Source of the DNA: Gammaproteobacteria bacterium
Lineage (GTDB): Bacteria > Pseudomonadota > Gammaproteobacteria > Steroidobacterales > Rariloculaceae
Assembly: GCA_036381015.1 (NCBI GenBank)
Contig: DASVDR010000010.1
Location: forward strand, 62,001-126,000
Length of the DNA: 64,000 bases
Direction: 5' to 3'
Part shown: piece after piece, positions 1 through 10,821 of the stretch
How positions within the stretch are numbered: position 1 is the stretch's first letter
Layout: each line of letters starts with the position of its first letter
Translations under genes and position numbers: made by a program
Notes under the pieces: generated by a model
Database searches by the model: none
Told to the model about the DNA's origin: nothing
Seen by the model: only the letters and a program-made list of their open reading frames with translations

Positions 1-165
1 GAGCCGTTGAACGAGGCGCGCCGCTTCCTCCAGACCGCGGAGGAGCTGCTGCGGGAGGAGGCGTACGGCGCCGCCCGGATGAACGCGGTGCGCGCGAAGA
101 ACCGCGCGGTGGAAGCGCTCGAAGCGAGCCAGGAAGCGGCCGAGGACGAAGCCGCCGACGACTGA
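1..165 (+). CDS. C-terminal fragment of an unidentified protein (5' end outside window)
   Basis: An open frame enters from the left edge and ends at a TGA at 163-165, giving 54 codons. The visible part is alanine-, glutamate- and arginine-rich and probably helical, with an acidic end (EDEAADD). I do not recognise the family; the spacing of alanines loosely recalls DUF4398-type helical proteins, but that is a guess. It ends 4 nt before the GTG start of the acylphosphatase gene, so the two are probably co-transcribed. Confidence 0.6.
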   Translation, partial: EPLNEARRFLQTAEELLREEAYGAARMNAVRAKNRAVEALEASQEAAEDEAADD

Positions 166-169
166 CGCC

Positions 170-445
170 GTGACGCGCACAGCGGTTCGCTATCTCGTAT
201 CCGGCAGGGTCCAGGGCGTCTTCTACCGCGCATCGGCCGCGTCGGAGGCGCGCCGCCTCGGCCTCGCGGGCTGGGCGCGCAATCTTCCCGACGGGCGGGT
301 GGAAGTCGTCGCGGCCGGCGACCGGCGCGCGGTCGAAGCGCTTTGCGCCTGGTTATGGAAAGGGCCGCCGGCCGCGCGCGTCGATGGTGTTACGGCGGAG
401 GAGTGGACCGGCGGCGATGTCGGGCCGGGCTTCGACGTCCGTTAG
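170..445 (+). CDS. acyP: Acylphosphatase
   Basis: This 91-aa protein matches acylphosphatases, which hydrolyse the carboxyl-phosphate bond of acyl phosphates in the cytoplasm. The signature GRVQGVFYR lies at residues 12-20 and carries the phosphate-binding arginine (R20). The catalytic asparagine is expected at N38 in WARNLPDGRVEV. Length is normal for the family (about 90 aa). The start is a GTG four bases after the preceding stop, which points to translational coupling. The downstream transglycosylase gene converges on it. Confidence 0.93.
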   Translation: MTRTAVRYLVSGRVQGVFYRASAASEARRLGLAGWARNLPDGRVEVVAAGDRRAVEALCAWLWKGPPAARVDGVTAEEWTGGDVGPGFDVR

Positions 446-463
446 CCGCGGCTCTGCCGCACG

Positions 464-1102
464 TCAGAACCGATACCACTTCGTGCGCAGCCGGTCGAGC
501 ACGCGATCCGCGTACCAGCGCCGGCCGACGCTGCCGTTGTAGCGCGCCAGTCCCTGCACCATGTCGCCGTGCTCCATCTCGAGGTAGTAGTCGAGTATTC
601 GGCACCCGACGAAAATGTTGAACTCGATGTCGAACAGCAGGTTCTTGTCGTCGTAGCCGAGCTCGTCCACCCAGAACGGCATCACTTGCATCAGACCGAG
701 CGCGCTCGCCGAGGAGATCGCATAGCGGTCGAAATCGCTTTCGACGTCGATTACGGCGAGCACGAGCTCCGGTGCGAGACCCACCTGCGTTGCGTTCCGA
801 TGCACGGCCTCGAGAATGCGCACGCGCTCTTCCGGATTCGGCACCTGCACGGCCAGGCGCGCGGACATGGCCGTGAGCCACACCTCCGCGTCGAAGCGGT
901 CCGTGAAGCTTTCCGCGTTCGCGATCGCCGCCTTCAAGATCTCCTTGAGACGCGGATCGGCACCGGAGCGCGCATCGAGGGGAATCGGCCCGCCGGAGAC
1001 GGGCGCCGGGGCCGACATCGGCTGGGCTTGCGCGGATGCGACGGCGGCGAGCACGACGAGCGCGAAAAGCCGCCTCCGATTCGTGCCGAAGGCGGCGCTC
1101 AT
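464..1102 (-). CDS. Lytic transglycosylase (SLT domain), secreted
   Basis: The 212-aa product starts with a signal peptide (residues 1 to about 27, ending AQAQ). It continues into an SLT-type domain that cleaves peptidoglycan in the periplasm to 1,6-anhydromuropeptides. The catalytic glutamate is in VESDF (about residue 121), followed by the family pattern [12 protein letters not shown] and later ARYNGS. The ATG overlaps the proS stop codon (ATGA), so it is translated from the proS message. It resembles short MltC/Slt70 C-terminal-type enzymes; I would not assign a specific mlt name. Confidence 0.88.
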   Translation of the reverse strand: MSAAFGTNRRRLFALVVLAAVASAQAQPMSAPAPVSGGPIPLDARSGADPRLKEILKAAIANAESFTDRFDAEVWLTAMSARLAVQVPNPEERVRILEAVHRNATQVGLAPELVLAVIDVESDFDRYAISSASALGLMQVMPFWVDELGYDDKNLLFDIEFNIFVGCRILDYYLEMEHGDMVQGLARYNGSVGRRWYADRVLDRLRTKWYRF

Positions 1103-2808
1103 CCCCGCCGCCGTGACGTCAGAAACTCGGCGATCGTGTCGATCGGCACCATCTCGACGTCCGGCGATCGGCGGGCCTTGTACTCGCAGCGGCCCTCGTC
1201 GAGGGCGCGGTCGGCGACGACGACGCGATGCGGGATACCGATCAGATCGGCGTCCGCGAATTTGAATCCCGGCCTTTGCGGGCGGTCGTCGAGGAGCACG
1301 TCGAGGCCGGCGTCGCGGAGCGCGGCGTAGATCTTCTCCGCCGCGGCGCGCACGCGGTCCGATTTCTCCATGTTGATCGGAATCAGCATGACGTCGAACG
1401 GAGCGATCGGCTCGGGCCAGATGATGCCGCGCTCATCATGGTTCTGCTCGATCGCCGCGGCTACGACGCGGGTCACACCGATTCCGTAGCAGCCCATTTG
1501 CATCGGGCGGGGCCGGCCCTCGGCGTCGAGCACCGTGGCCTGCATCGCTTCGCTGTACTTCGTGCCGAGCTGGAAGATCTGCCCGACTTCGATGCCGCGA
1601 GCGATCGACAGCGCCCCGCCGCCGCCCGGGCTCGGGTCGCCGGCGACGGCGTTGCGGAGGTCCGCGACCGGCGGCAGCGGCGCATCCCGCTCCCAGTTCG
1701 CGCCGCGATAGTGATAGTCCTTGCGGTTCGCGCCGCATACGAAGTCGGCGAGCGGCGCGGCGTACTGGTCGACGTAGCCGGGCAGCTCGAGCCCGACCGG
1801 ACCGGCGAAGCCCGGCACCGCGCCCGTCGCCGCCTCGACCTCGGCCGCGCGGAGCATCGTGAGCGGCGATGCGACGCCGGGCAGCTTCTGCGCCTTCACG
1901 GCGTTCAGCTCGTGGTCGCCGCGGAGGTACAGCGCGACCGCGGGCGTGTCCGTGCCTTTCACGAGCAGCGTTTTCAGGCAGCGCTCCGGCGGAACGCCGA
2001 GAAAGCGGGCGAGCGCGTCGATGCTGCCGACGTCGGGCGTCTCGACGAGCTCGAGCGTCGCCGTCGGGGCGGGACGCGCGGCGGACGGAGGCGGGAGATC
2101 GACGACCTCGACGTTGCCGGCGAAGCCGTCGGCGTCGCAGTAGGCGATGACGTCCTCGCCGGACGCGGCGAGCACCTGAAACTCCTCCGACCGGCTGCCG
2201 CCGATTGCGCCGGTGTCGGCCTGCACGATGCGGTACTCGAGCTGCAAGCGATCGAAGATGCGCTGATAGGCCGCGCGCATCACGCGGTAGCCTTCGAGCA
2301 GCGATTCCTCGTCCAGGTGGAACGAGTACGCGTCCTTCATCAGGAACTCGCGCGCGCGCATCACGCCGAACCGCGGTCGAATCTCGTCGCGGAACTTCGT
2401 GCCGATCTGATAGTAGTTGACCGGCAGCTGCCGGTAGCTCGTCAGCGTGTTGCGCGCGATGTCGGTGATGACCTCCTCGTGCGTCGGGCCGAGGCAGAAG
2501 TCGCGCGCATGGCGATCCTTGAAGCGAAGGAGCTCCGGGCCGTAAAGCTCCCAGCGGCCGGATTCCTGCCAGAGCTCAGCGGGCTGGACGACCGGCAGCG
2601 CGAGCTCGAGCGCGCCCGCCCGATCCATTTCCTCGCGAACGATCCTCGTCACGCGCTGCAGCACGCGCATGCCGAGCGGCATCCAGGTGTAGAGCCCCGA
2701 CGCGAGGCGGCGGATCAGGCCGGCGCGCAGCATCAGCCGATGGCTGACGACCTCGGCGTCCGCGGGGACTTCTTTCAGGGTGTTGATCGGCAGCTGGCTA
2801 AGGTACAT
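1099..2808 (-). CDS. proS: Prolyl-tRNA synthetase
   Basis: This 569-aa protein is a bacterial-type class II prolyl-tRNA synthetase that charges tRNA-Pro. The N-terminal catalytic part has GPTHEE at about 107-112 and motif 2 ([10 protein letters not shown], about 139-148). A YbaK/INS-type editing domain, which removes misacylated Ala, occupies roughly residues 230-400. Motif 3 ([11 protein letters not shown]) and an anticodon-binding domain follow. Length and domain order are standard. It is the first gene of a two-gene operon with the transglycosylase and diverges from pssA across a 120-nt gap. Confidence 0.97.
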   Translation of the reverse strand: MYLSQLPINTLKEVPADAEVVSHRLMLRAGLIRRLASGLYTWMPLGMRVLQRVTRIVREEMDRAGALELALPVVQPAELWQESGRWELYGPELLRFKDRHARDFCLGPTHEEVITDIARNTLTSYRQLPVNYYQIGTKFRDEIRPRFGVMRAREFLMKDAYSFHLDEESLLEGYRVMRAAYQRIFDRLQLEYRIVQADTGAIGGSRSEEFQVLAASGEDVIAYCDADGFAGNVEVVDLPPPSAARPAPTATLELVETPDVGSIDALARFLGVPPERCLKTLLVKGTDTPAVALYLRGDHELNAVKAQKLPGVASPLTMLRAAEVEAATGAVPGFAGPVGLELPGYVDQYAAPLADFVCGANRKDYHYRGANWERDAPLPPVADLRNAVAGDPSPGGGGALSIARGIEVGQIFQLGTKYSEAMQATVLDAEGRPRPMQMGCYGIGVTRVVAAAIEQNHDERGIIWPEPIAPFDVMLIPINMEKSDRVRAAAEKIYAALRDAGLDVLLDDRPQRPGFKFADADLIGIPHRVVVADRALDEGRCEYKARRSPDVEMVPIDTIAEFLTSRRRG

Positions 2809-2928
2809 TGTTCGGCGGCCGGCTCGACGACGGATGGTGGATGACGAACGCCGGATTGTAGCGGCCGGGCCGTTCCTCGAGCCAGTTTCGGGGCGCGACC
2901 GGCGACCGGAGCCCGGCTACGGCGGCGA

Positions 2929-3705
2929 ATGGGTGAGCGAGTGGAAGGTCAACAGGCCGGTTCTCCACGCAAAGGAATCTATCTGCTGCCGAATCTCCTG
3001 ACGACCGGAGGCCTGTTCGCCGGCTTCTACTCGATCGTCGCCGCGATCGACGGCAACTTCACCGGCGCGGCGCTCTCGATCTTCGTCGCGATGTTCCTCG
3101 ACGGCCTCGACGGCCGCGTCGCGCGAATGACGAGCACCGCGAGCGACTTCGGCAAGGAGTTCGACAGCCTCGCGGACATGGTGTCGTTCGGGCTCGCGCC
3201 CGCCATCGTCACGTATCAGTGGGGCGTCGAGCGGTTGTCCGAGCACGGCGCGTTGTGGGGGCGGCTCGGCTGGCTTGCCGCATTCCTCTATGCGGCGGCC
3301 GCGGCGTTCCGCCTTGCGCGCTTCAACACGAACGTCGCGCTCCAGGACCGGCGCTACTTCCAGGGGCTCGCGAGCCCGGCAGCCGCGTCGGGCATCGCGT
3401 CGATGGTGTGGCTCACCACGTCGTACGGCATCGACGGTCTGTTCGCGCTCGTCGCCGGCATCGCGATCACCGCGATCACGGGGCTGTTGATGATGTCGCG
3501 GTTCAGCTACCTCAGCTTCAAGGAGATCGGCCCCGGCCAGCGCGTGCGCTTCGGCAAGCTGCTGCTGATTCCGCTCGTCATCATCGTGATCGCGATCGAG
3601 CCGCCGCTGATGGTTTTCTTGCTCTTCGTCGGCTACGCGTCGTCCGGCCCGATCATGTGGTTCCTGCGGCGCCGGCGCGTGCGAACGGACATGGTGCCCG
3701 AGTGA
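2929..3705 (+). CDS. pssA: CDP-diacylglycerol--serine O-phosphatidyltransferase
   Basis: The 258-aa membrane protein makes phosphatidylserine from CDP-diacylglycerol and serine, the first step to phosphatidylethanolamine. It carries the CDP-alcohol phosphatidyltransferase signature DG-x2-AR-x8-G-x3-D-x3-D (DGRVAR ... G KEF D SLA D, residues about 64-86). It has about seven hydrophobic segments and a basic C-terminus. The stop overlaps the GTG of the next gene (GTGA), so pssA, the uracil-DNA glycosylase and rimI form one tightly coupled operon. Confidence 0.94.
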   Translation: MGERVEGQQAGSPRKGIYLLPNLLTTGGLFAGFYSIVAAIDGNFTGAALSIFVAMFLDGLDGRVARMTSTASDFGKEFDSLADMVSFGLAPAIVTYQWGVERLSEHGALWGRLGWLAAFLYAAAAAFRLARFNTNVALQDRRYFQGLASPAAASGIASMVWLTTSYGIDGLFALVAGIAITAITGLLMMSRFSYLSFKEIGPGQRVRFGKLLLIPLVIIVIAIEPPLMVFLLFVGYASSGPIMWFLRRRRVRTDMVPE

Positions 3706-4427
3706 GGGGCCCGAGGCGCCGCTACCTCGCCGAGCTCGGCATTCCCGTCTGGTCGCTGCGGCACCCGCCGGCCGCCGCCGGCGAGAAGGCCGCCGAGACC
3801 CCGGCGAACGTGGCCGACACCCCGGCGAACGCCGCCCCCGTCGACGCGGACGACGCATGGAGCGCGCTTCGCCGCGAAGTCGAAGCCTGCACGCGCTGCG
3901 CGCTGGCCCGCGGCCGCACGCAGACCGTGTTCGGGGTCGGCCGCCGCGACGCGTCGCTGATGGTCGTCGGCGAGGCGCCGGGCGCGGAGGAGGACCGCCA
4001 GGGCGAGCCGTTCGTCGGTCCCGCCGGCCAGCTCCTGAATGCGATGCTGCGGGCGATCGGCTTCGCCCGCGGCGACGTCTACATCGCGAACGTGCTGAAG
4101 TGCCGCCCGCCGCACAATCGCGATCCGCGGCCGGAGGAAGCCGTCGCGTGCTCCGCGTACCTCGATCGGCAGATCGAGCTCGTGCGGCCGCGCGCGATGC
4201 TCGCCGTCGGCCGCATCTCCGCGCAGTGGTTGTTGCAGACGGACAGGCCGGTAGGTAGGCTCAGAGGGGTGGTGCACCGCTACGGCGAGCGCGGCATCCC
4301 GCTGGTCGTGACGTACCATCCCGCCTACTTGCTGCGCACGCCGGCCGCGAAGGCGAAGAGCTGGCAAGACCTTTGCATGCTCGTCGAGCTGCTGGTGCCG
4401 AACGAGACGAGCCGGGCCGACCGATGA
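3702..4427 (+). CDS. Family 4 uracil-DNA glycosylase (4Fe-4S)
   Basis: The 241-aa protein removes uracil from DNA. Family 4 signatures are clear: GEAPGAEEDRQGEPFVGPAG, YIANVLKCRPPHNRDP and the late HPAYLL. Four cysteines suited to a 4Fe-4S cluster are present: CTRC near residue 65, then two cysteines 15 residues apart in LKCRPP and VACSAY. The GTG at 3702 overlaps the pssA stop; the frame stays open further upstream, but that part is antiparallel to good pssA coding. Residues about 31-44 form a linker made of two 21-nt repeats (AETPANV, ADTPANA). It overlaps rimI by ATGA. Confidence 0.93.
   Translation: MRGPRRRYLAELGIPVWSLRHPPAAAGEKAAETPANVADTPANAAPVDADDAWSALRREVEACTRCALARGRTQTVFGVGRRDASLMVVGEAPGAEEDRQGEPFVGPAGQLLNAMLRAIGFARGDVYIANVLKCRPPHNRDPRPEEAVACSAYLDRQIELVRPRAMLAVGRISAQWLLQTDRPVGRLRGVVHRYGERGIPLVVTYHPAYLLRTPAAKAKSWQDLCMLVELLVPNETSRADR
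3792..3833 (+). repeat. Two in-frame 21-nt direct repeats in the UDG linker
   Basis: Two adjacent 21-nt copies (3792-3812 and 3813-3833) differ at only a few positions and encode AETPANV and ADTPANA. They lie in a Pro/Ala linker before the Fe-S and catalytic domain, so a change in copy number would keep the frame. Confidence 0.75.
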
Positions 4428-4897
4428 GCGCAGCCGTACACACCGAAGCCGAGATCCGTATGATGCTGCCCACGGATCTGAAGGCGATCGCGGAGGTCGA
4501 GCGCGCCGCTTACGACTATCCGTGGAGCCTCGGCATCTTCCGCGACTGCCTGCTCGCCGGCTACTACTGCATCGTGCTCGAGCTCGACCACGCCGTCACC
4601 GGCTACAGCATCATGTCGATCGCCGCGGCCGAGGCTCATGTGCTGAATCTTTGCGTGCACCCGCGGGCCCAGCGGCACGGCTACGGGCGGAAGCTCTTGA
4701 ACACGCTGCTCGCGAAGGCGCAGGAAGCCGGCGTCGACAAGGTGTTTCTCGAGGTTCGCCCGTCGAACAAGAATGCGCTCGCGCTCTACCGCTCGGTCGG
4801 CTTCGAGGAGATCGGCATCAGGCCAGGCTATTACCAGGCCCCGTGGGGGCGCGAGGACGCCGTGATTCTCGCCGCCACGCTGCCGGGCAAGAGGTAG
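4424..4897 (+). CDS. rimI: Ribosomal protein S18-alanine N-acetyltransferase
   Basis: This 157-aa GNAT-fold enzyme acetylates the N-terminal alanine of ribosomal protein S18. The acetyl-CoA loop is in [14 protein letters not shown], preceded by LNLCV. Typical RimI features follow: [20 protein letters not shown], then RPGYY and the terminal segment with REDAVILA. The start at 4424 overlaps the upstream stop (ATGA). RimI next to a small operon gene is common in Gammaproteobacteria (holD-rimI in Escherichia coli); here the partner is a family 4 UDG. Confidence 0.9.
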   Translation: MSAAVHTEAEIRMMLPTDLKAIAEVERAAYDYPWSLGIFRDCLLAGYYCIVLELDHAVTGYSIMSIAAAEAHVLNLCVHPRAQRHGYGRKLLNTLLAKAQEAGVDKVFLEVRPSNKNALALYRSVGFEEIGIRPGYYQAPWGREDAVILAATLPGKR

Positions 4898-4954
4898 CGC
4901 CCGCGCGCCGCCGGAGCGTTGCGGCCGACGGCGCATTTCCGGCCCTCGTTGGTC

Positions 4955-4960
4955 TAAAAT
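4955..4960 (+). promoter_or_regulatory. Possible -10 box for prfC
   Basis: TAAAAT stands out in the GC-rich gap between rimI and prfC, about 107 nt before the prfC start. No good -35 is visible at 16-18 nt, so this is a tentative call. Confidence 0.3.
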
Positions 4961-5026
4961 CCGCACCCTTCGCGCCTCGGCCGGTCCGTCCGCAAGCCCG
5001 GAGGCGCTCCCGAAGCTCTTCATGTC

Positions 5027-5052
5027 GTCCCGCGCGGCGCCGCCCGCGGGAC
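5027..5052 (+). promoter_or_regulatory. Hairpin directly before the prfC ribosome binding site
   Basis: An 8-bp perfect stem (GTCCCGCG pairing with CGCGGGAC) encloses a 10-nt GC loop that is itself partly palindromic (GGCGCC). It ends at 5052, just before the AGGA that serves as ribosome binding site for the ATG at 5067. It could affect prfC translation; no known leader family is recognised. Confidence 0.45.
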
Positions 5053-5066
5053 AGGAACGGAACCGC

Positions 5067-6659
5067 ATGTCCACCGACTCGAGCCGCGCGGAAATCGGCA
5101 AACGCAGAACGTTCGCGATCATCTCGCATCCGGATGCGGGCAAGACGACGCTGACGGAGAAGTTCCTCCTTTTCGGCGGGGCGATTCAGATGGCGGGCAC
5201 GGTCAAGGGAAGAAAGGCCCGGCGCCACGCCACGTCCGACTGGATGCAGCTCGAGCAGGAGCGGGGGATCTCCGTCACGTCGTCCGTCATGCAGTTCCCG
5301 TATGCCGGCCGCATCGTGAACCTTCTCGATACCCCCGGGCACGAGGATTTCTCCGAGGACACTTACCGGACGCTCACCGCCGTCGACAGCGCCTTGATGG
5401 TCATCGATGCCGCCAAAGGCGTCGAAGCCCGCACGATCAAGCTGATGGAGGTGTGCAGGCTGCGCACGACGCCGATCATCAGCTTCATCAACAAATTCGA
5501 CCGCGACGGGCGTGAGCCGCTTGCGCTGCTCGACGAGATCGAGACGGTGCTGAAGATCGAATGCGCTCCCGTCACGTGGCCGATCGGGATGGGGCGGGAG
5601 TTCCGCGGCGTCTACCACCTGCTCGAGGATCGTCTCTATCTCTATCAGGGCCGCGACGGCAGCCGGCTTCCGGAGACGGTCGTCGTCGACGGCCTCGGCT
5701 CTGCGGAGGCGGCGGCGCGGCTCGGCGGAGACGCCGAGCGCATGCGCGAGGAGATCGAGCTGATCCGAGGAGCGAGCGCGGCGTTCGACCGTGCCCGTTA
5801 CCTCGAGGGGCGGCAGACGCCCGTGTTCTGCGGCGCGGCGATCCACAACATCGGCGTGAAGGAGCTTCTCGACGCATTCGTCGAATGGGCGCCCGCGCCG
5901 CGCCCCCGCGAGACCGAGACGCGCGTGGTCTCGCCGGACGAGCCGGCGCTGAGCGGCTTCGTGTTCAAGATCCAAGCGAACATGGATCCGGGGCACCGCG
6001 ACCGCATCGCGTTCATGCGGATCTGCTCCGGCGGCTACCGGCCGGGGATGAAGCTCCATCACGTGCGCCTCGGCCGCGAGGTCCGCGTCGCGGACGCGAT
6101 CACGTTCATGGCCGCGGACCGCCAGCACGCCGACGAGGCGTATGCGGGCGACATCATCGGCTTGCACAACCACGGAACGATCAACATCGGCGACAGCTTC
6201 AGCGAAGGCGAGCCGCTCGTCTTCACGGGGATTCCGGATTTCGCGCCGGAGCTTTTCCGCCGGGCCGTGCTGAAGGATCCGTTGAAGCTGAAAGCGCTGC
6301 ACAAGGGTCTCGCGCAGCTCTGCGAGGAAGGCGCCACGCAGCTCTTCAAGCCGCTGACGAGCAACGAGCTGATCCTCGGCGCGGTCGGGCCTCTGCAGTT
6401 CGACGTCGCTTCGTTTCGATTGAAGGACGAGTACCGCGTGGAGTGCGCCTTCGAGGGCGTGAACGTCGCCACGGCCCGCTGGATCCATTGCCCCGACCGG
6501 ACGAAGCTCGAGGAGTTCAGGAAACGTCTCGGTAGCCATCTCGCCGAGGACTACGCCGGCGCGCTCGTCTACCTCGCGCCGTCCACGGTCAGCCTGAACC
6601 TGACCCGCGAGCGCTGGCCCGACATCGAGTTCCGCGAGACGCGCGAGCACCGCGTCTGA
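5067..6659 (+). CDS. prfC: Peptide chain release factor 3 (RF3)
   Basis: The 530-aa GTPase recycles RF1/RF2 from the ribosome after termination. G1 is [13 protein letters not shown], switch regions include [12 protein letters not shown]3 is [14 protein letters not shown] and G4 is NKFD; the RF3-type domains II and III follow. I chose the ATG at 5067 (MSTDSS) over an in-frame ATG at 5022: it has an AGGA upstream and gives the normal RF3 length of about 529 aa, while the earlier start would translate through the leader hairpin. The gene stands alone and converges on the transglutaminase operon. Confidence 0.95.
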   Translation: MSTDSSRAEIGKRRTFAIISHPDAGKTTLTEKFLLFGGAIQMAGTVKGRKARRHATSDWMQLEQERGISVTSSVMQFPYAGRIVNLLDTPGHEDFSEDTYRTLTAVDSALMVIDAAKGVEARTIKLMEVCRLRTTPIISFINKFDRDGREPLALLDEIETVLKIECAPVTWPIGMGREFRGVYHLLEDRLYLYQGRDGSRLPETVVVDGLGSAEAAARLGGDAERMREEIELIRGASAAFDRARYLEGRQTPVFCGAAIHNIGVKELLDAFVEWAPAPRPRETETRVVSPDEPALSGFVFKIQANMDPGHRDRIAFMRICSGGYRPGMKLHHVRLGREVRVADAITFMAADRQHADEAYAGDIIGLHNHGTINIGDSFSEGEPLVFTGIPDFAPELFRRAVLKDPLKLKALHKGLAQLCEEGATQLFKPLTSNELILGAVGPLQFDVASFRLKDEYRVECAFEGVNVATARWIHCPDRTKLEEFRKRLGSHLAEDYAGALVYLAPSTVSLNLTRERWPDIEFRETREHRV

Positions 6660-6685
6660 GCGCGGCGTCGCACCGCGATTCGGAC

Positions 6686-8656
6686 TCAGGCGGGCCGGAA
6701 CGCCTTCACGAGACGCTCGAGCCGCTCGAGCGCGCGGCCGTCGGCATCCGGCTCGTAGCGTGCCCGGAGATAAGCCGCGACGGCCGTGCGGATCGCCGGG
6801 GCCGCGGCCGGGAGCGCCTGCTCGGCGCGGGCGGCGTACGCGGCCGGCCCTTCGCCGGCGGCGATCGGCGCCACGCCTCGCCGGGCGAGCCGCCGGCAAA
6901 GGATCGCGAACCAGCGCGCGGCCGGATCGAGGCGCTTTCGCCGGCGCTCGGTGAACGCGCGGCAGGCGGAGAAGAGCGCGAGGATGAGCGCGATTCCGGC
7001 CGCGGCCGCCGCGGTCAATACGGCCGGCGTCGCCCATTCGAAGCCCAGCCGCTCGAGCAGGAGCCGCTGCGCGGTGTTGCCGTAGCCGACGACCCAGCCG
7101 TACCAGTAGGTGTTCACGGCGTCCCACGCCTGGCGCGCCGTGCGCAGCATGCCGAAGCCGCGGCGCCCGATTTCGCCGCCGAGCACGCTGCCGGCCGCGC
7201 CGAGCTCGATCCGCTCCGGCGCGACGGCCGCGGTCGGGTCCACGCGCGTCCACCCGCGGTCGGCGAGCCACACCTCGGCCCAAGCGTGCGCGTCGGACTG
7301 ACGCACGACGTAGTACTCGCCGAACGCGTTCAGCTCGCCGCCTTGGTAACCGGTCACGACCCGCGCCGGGATGCCCGCGGCGCGCATCATCACGACGAAC
7401 GCCGACGCATAGTGCTCGCAGAAGCCCGCGCGCGTCTCGAACAGGAACTCGTCGGCCGTGTGCTCGCCGAGCGCGGGCGGGGTCAGCGTGTAGCGGAACG
7501 GCTGCTCGCGAAAGAAGCGCAGCGCCTCGGCGACGATGCTCTCCGGCCCCATGCCGCGAGCGAGCCAGCCGCGGACGAGCGCGCGCGTCCGCGGGTTCGA
7601 CCCTTCCGGCAACCGCGTCAGCCGGAGCCGCTCGCCGGCGCCGAGCGGCTCCAGCGTGCGGTAGCGCGTATGCGAGACGACGCGATAGTCGAGCCGCGAG
7701 CCGATCTCGCGCCCGAACGGCACGAGCAGCTGAAAATCGCGCGTCATGATCATTCGGTCGACGCCGGACCACTCGCGCGGCATGTCGAGCGCGAACGTCC
7801 ACCCTCGGCCGTTCGGCTCGAGCATCACGCGATATTCCGTGGGCTCGCCGAGGTACGCGACGGCCCCCGGGCGGGCGCCGCGGCCCGTCCACGCGCGCGA
7901 CCAGGTTCGTCCGTCGAAGCTCGAGAGCACCGGTCCTCGCCAGTAGAGCTCCTCGGGGGAGGGGCGGGCACCGAAGAACTCCACGCGAAACGCGACCTCG
8001 TCGGACTCGCCGAGCGCGGTGAGGTCCCCGGGGCTCAGCCGGTCGTCGAGGCCGGTCGTGCCGCGCTGCGGGTTCGTCGGCAGCGCCCACAGCGGGCCCG
8101 AGAGGCGCGGGAAGAGGACGAACAGCACCAGCATCACCGGCAGCGCCTGCAGCAGCATCCGTGCGGCGAGCGCGCAGGTGGCGCCTGCCGGTCGCAGCGA
8201 TCCGCGACGGGCGAGCTGGAGCAGGCCCGCGGTCGTGACGAAGACGAAAGCCACGAGATACGCGCCGATCAGCAGGCTCTGCTGCGTGAGAAGGCTCGCG
8301 AACACGAGGAAGTACGCGATGATCATCAGCACGAGCTGATCGCGGTGCGTGCTCGCCTCGAGGAATTTCAGCGCGACCATGACGACCAGCAGCGCGCTGC
8401 CGGCCTCGACGCCGTTCACGGTGCGATAGCGCGTCAGCACGACCGCGAGCGCGAGGAACGCGAGCAGGATGCGCAGGCCTCGCCCCGGCATCGGCCAGCG
8501 CCGGCGCTCGCCTTCGAGGCGCCAGATGACGCACGCGCAAAGGAGCAGCGGCATCCAGGGCGGCAGCACGAGCCAATGCGGAAGGCTCGCGCCGACGATC
8601 ACGGCGGCGGACCAGATCAGCCGCCCTCGTGTCCGCGACGCGCCGGGCGCGTTCAT
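6686..8656 (-). CDS. Transglutaminase-like membrane protein (DUF3488/TgpA type)
   Basis: The 656-aa protein begins with about six to seven membrane segments (residues roughly 12-190). A periplasmic region follows with a transglutaminase-like core whose triad is visible: Cys in RAGFCEHYASAF, His in DAHAWAEVWL and Asp in WTRVDPTA. A last membrane segment near residue 545 leads to a cytoplasmic DUF4129-like tail. This is the TgpA architecture. Its ATG overlaps the stop of the DUF58 gene (ATGA), completing the common MoxR-DUF58-transglutaminase operon. The true substrate of this family is poorly known. Confidence 0.9.
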   Translation of the reverse strand: MNAPGASRTRGRLIWSAAVIVGASLPHWLVLPPWMPLLLCACVIWRLEGERRRWPMPGRGLRILLAFLALAVVLTRYRTVNGVEAGSALLVVMVALKFLEASTHRDQLVLMIIAYFLVFASLLTQQSLLIGAYLVAFVFVTTAGLLQLARRGSLRPAGATCALAARMLLQALPVMLVLFVLFPRLSGPLWALPTNPQRGTTGLDDRLSPGDLTALGESDEVAFRVEFFGARPSPEELYWRGPVLSSFDGRTWSRAWTGRGARPGAVAYLGEPTEYRVMLEPNGRGWTFALDMPREWSGVDRMIMTRDFQLLVPFGREIGSRLDYRVVSHTRYRTLEPLGAGERLRLTRLPEGSNPRTRALVRGWLARGMGPESIVAEALRFFREQPFRYTLTPPALGEHTADEFLFETRAGFCEHYASAFVVMMRAAGIPARVVTGYQGGELNAFGEYYVVRQSDAHAWAEVWLADRGWTRVDPTAAVAPERIELGAAGSVLGGEIGRRGFGMLRTARQAWDAVNTYWYGWVVGYGNTAQRLLLERLGFEWATPAVLTAAAAAGIALILALFSACRAFTERRRKRLDPAARWFAILCRRLARRGVAPIAAGEGPAAYAARAEQALPAAAPAIRTAVAAYLRARYEPDADGRALERLERLVKAFRPA

Positions 8657-9650
8657 GCGCGCGCTCCGTGCGTTTCCGGCGCGCCGAACAGCGCGAGCGC
8701 CGTGAGGCAGCGGTGCAGATGCTGCTCGCCGCTGCCGAGCGGAACCGTTTCCGACGGCAGCTTGAGGCCGAAGCTCTCCCCGCTCGCGGCCGCGTCGAGG
8801 CACCAGCGCGCGAGCTGCGAGAGTCGGCGCTCCGTGTCCAGCCGCGGCAGCGCGTTCCAATCGAAAAGCTCCGCACGCCGCTCGCCGCCCGCGAACTGCT
8901 TCAGAAGCAGCTGCTCGCTTCGCGCATAGGCCTTCCAGGCGATGCGCCTCGGCGGATCCCCCGGCACGGCGTTGCGCAGGCCGGCGAAGTCCGCGTCGGA
9001 GTGATCGACGGCGCGCTTGCCGCCGGCGTCGTCGACGCCGCGCGGCGCCGGCATCCCGGGCGGCGCCGGGGCGGGGTAGACGACGCAATGCGCCTGCATG
9101 TGCACGAACGTCCATGCGCGGCACAAATTCGCCGGGTGGCGCGTCGCGACCGAGAACCGCGGCAGCCGCACTCGTCCGCGGCGTTCCGTCGCCACCCGCA
9201 GGGGCAGGACCGCGGTGCGTCCGGGCGCCACGTCCACGGGTCCCGCTTCTCTTCCGCCGGCGGCGATCTCGATCTCGTAGCGCGTGACGGATGCGGAGCC
9301 CGTCAACGCGATCCGGAAGCACGCATCCTGGCCGGCGAAGACCGGCGCGGCCCCCGCAAGGCGTACCTCGATCCCGAGCAGGTTGTCGTGACAGTGATGC
9401 AGCGCCGCGAGGCCGAGGCCGGCGAGGAGGAACGTGAGCGCGAAGCCGAGGCTCGCACCGTAGTTCATCGAGCCGAGGAGCATCGCGAGAAGCAGGCCCG
9501 CGAATGCGAGGCCGTAGCGGGTCGGCAAGATGTAAATCCGGCGCCGATCGAGCACGAAGGCCGCCGGATCGGCGCCTTGCCTGCGGCGAAACCACGCGGA
9601 GAGCCGCTCGGAGGCGCGTGCGGCCGCCGCGCCGGGAAGCCGAGCCGCCC

Positions 9651-9713
9651 GGCCGCCCGGTTGCGCCGTCCGGCCGCCCGGTTGCGCCGATCGGCTGCCC
9701 AGCCGCGCTGCCG
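9651..9713 (-). repeat. 21-nt tandem repeats in the DUF58 N-terminus
   Basis: Three units of 21 nt (9651-9671, 9672-9692, 9693-9713) are visible; the first two differ at two positions and the third is degenerate. On the minus strand they are in frame and encode 7-residue Gln-Pro-Gly-Gly-Arg units. Confidence 0.75.
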
Positions 9714-9760
9714 GGCCGCCCGAGCCCGCGGCCGCGCGCCCCGCTCCCCGCGCCCGGTCG

Positions 9761-10720
<960 letters not shown>

Positions 10721-10821
10721 CGTCTCAATGTTCGCCGATCGGGCGCGTCCCCGGCCACCCGGATTCCGGGCAAATGTGACTCAATCCGCAAATCGCCGCG
10801 GGAGGCCGCAGCCGGCCGGGC

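Noticed and set aside
390-881. Long Arg-rich frames on the strand opposite real genes across the window
   Set aside because: High GC content keeps antisense frames open; their translations are rich in Arg, Ala and Pro and lack motifs, while the true genes in the same place have clear family signatures.
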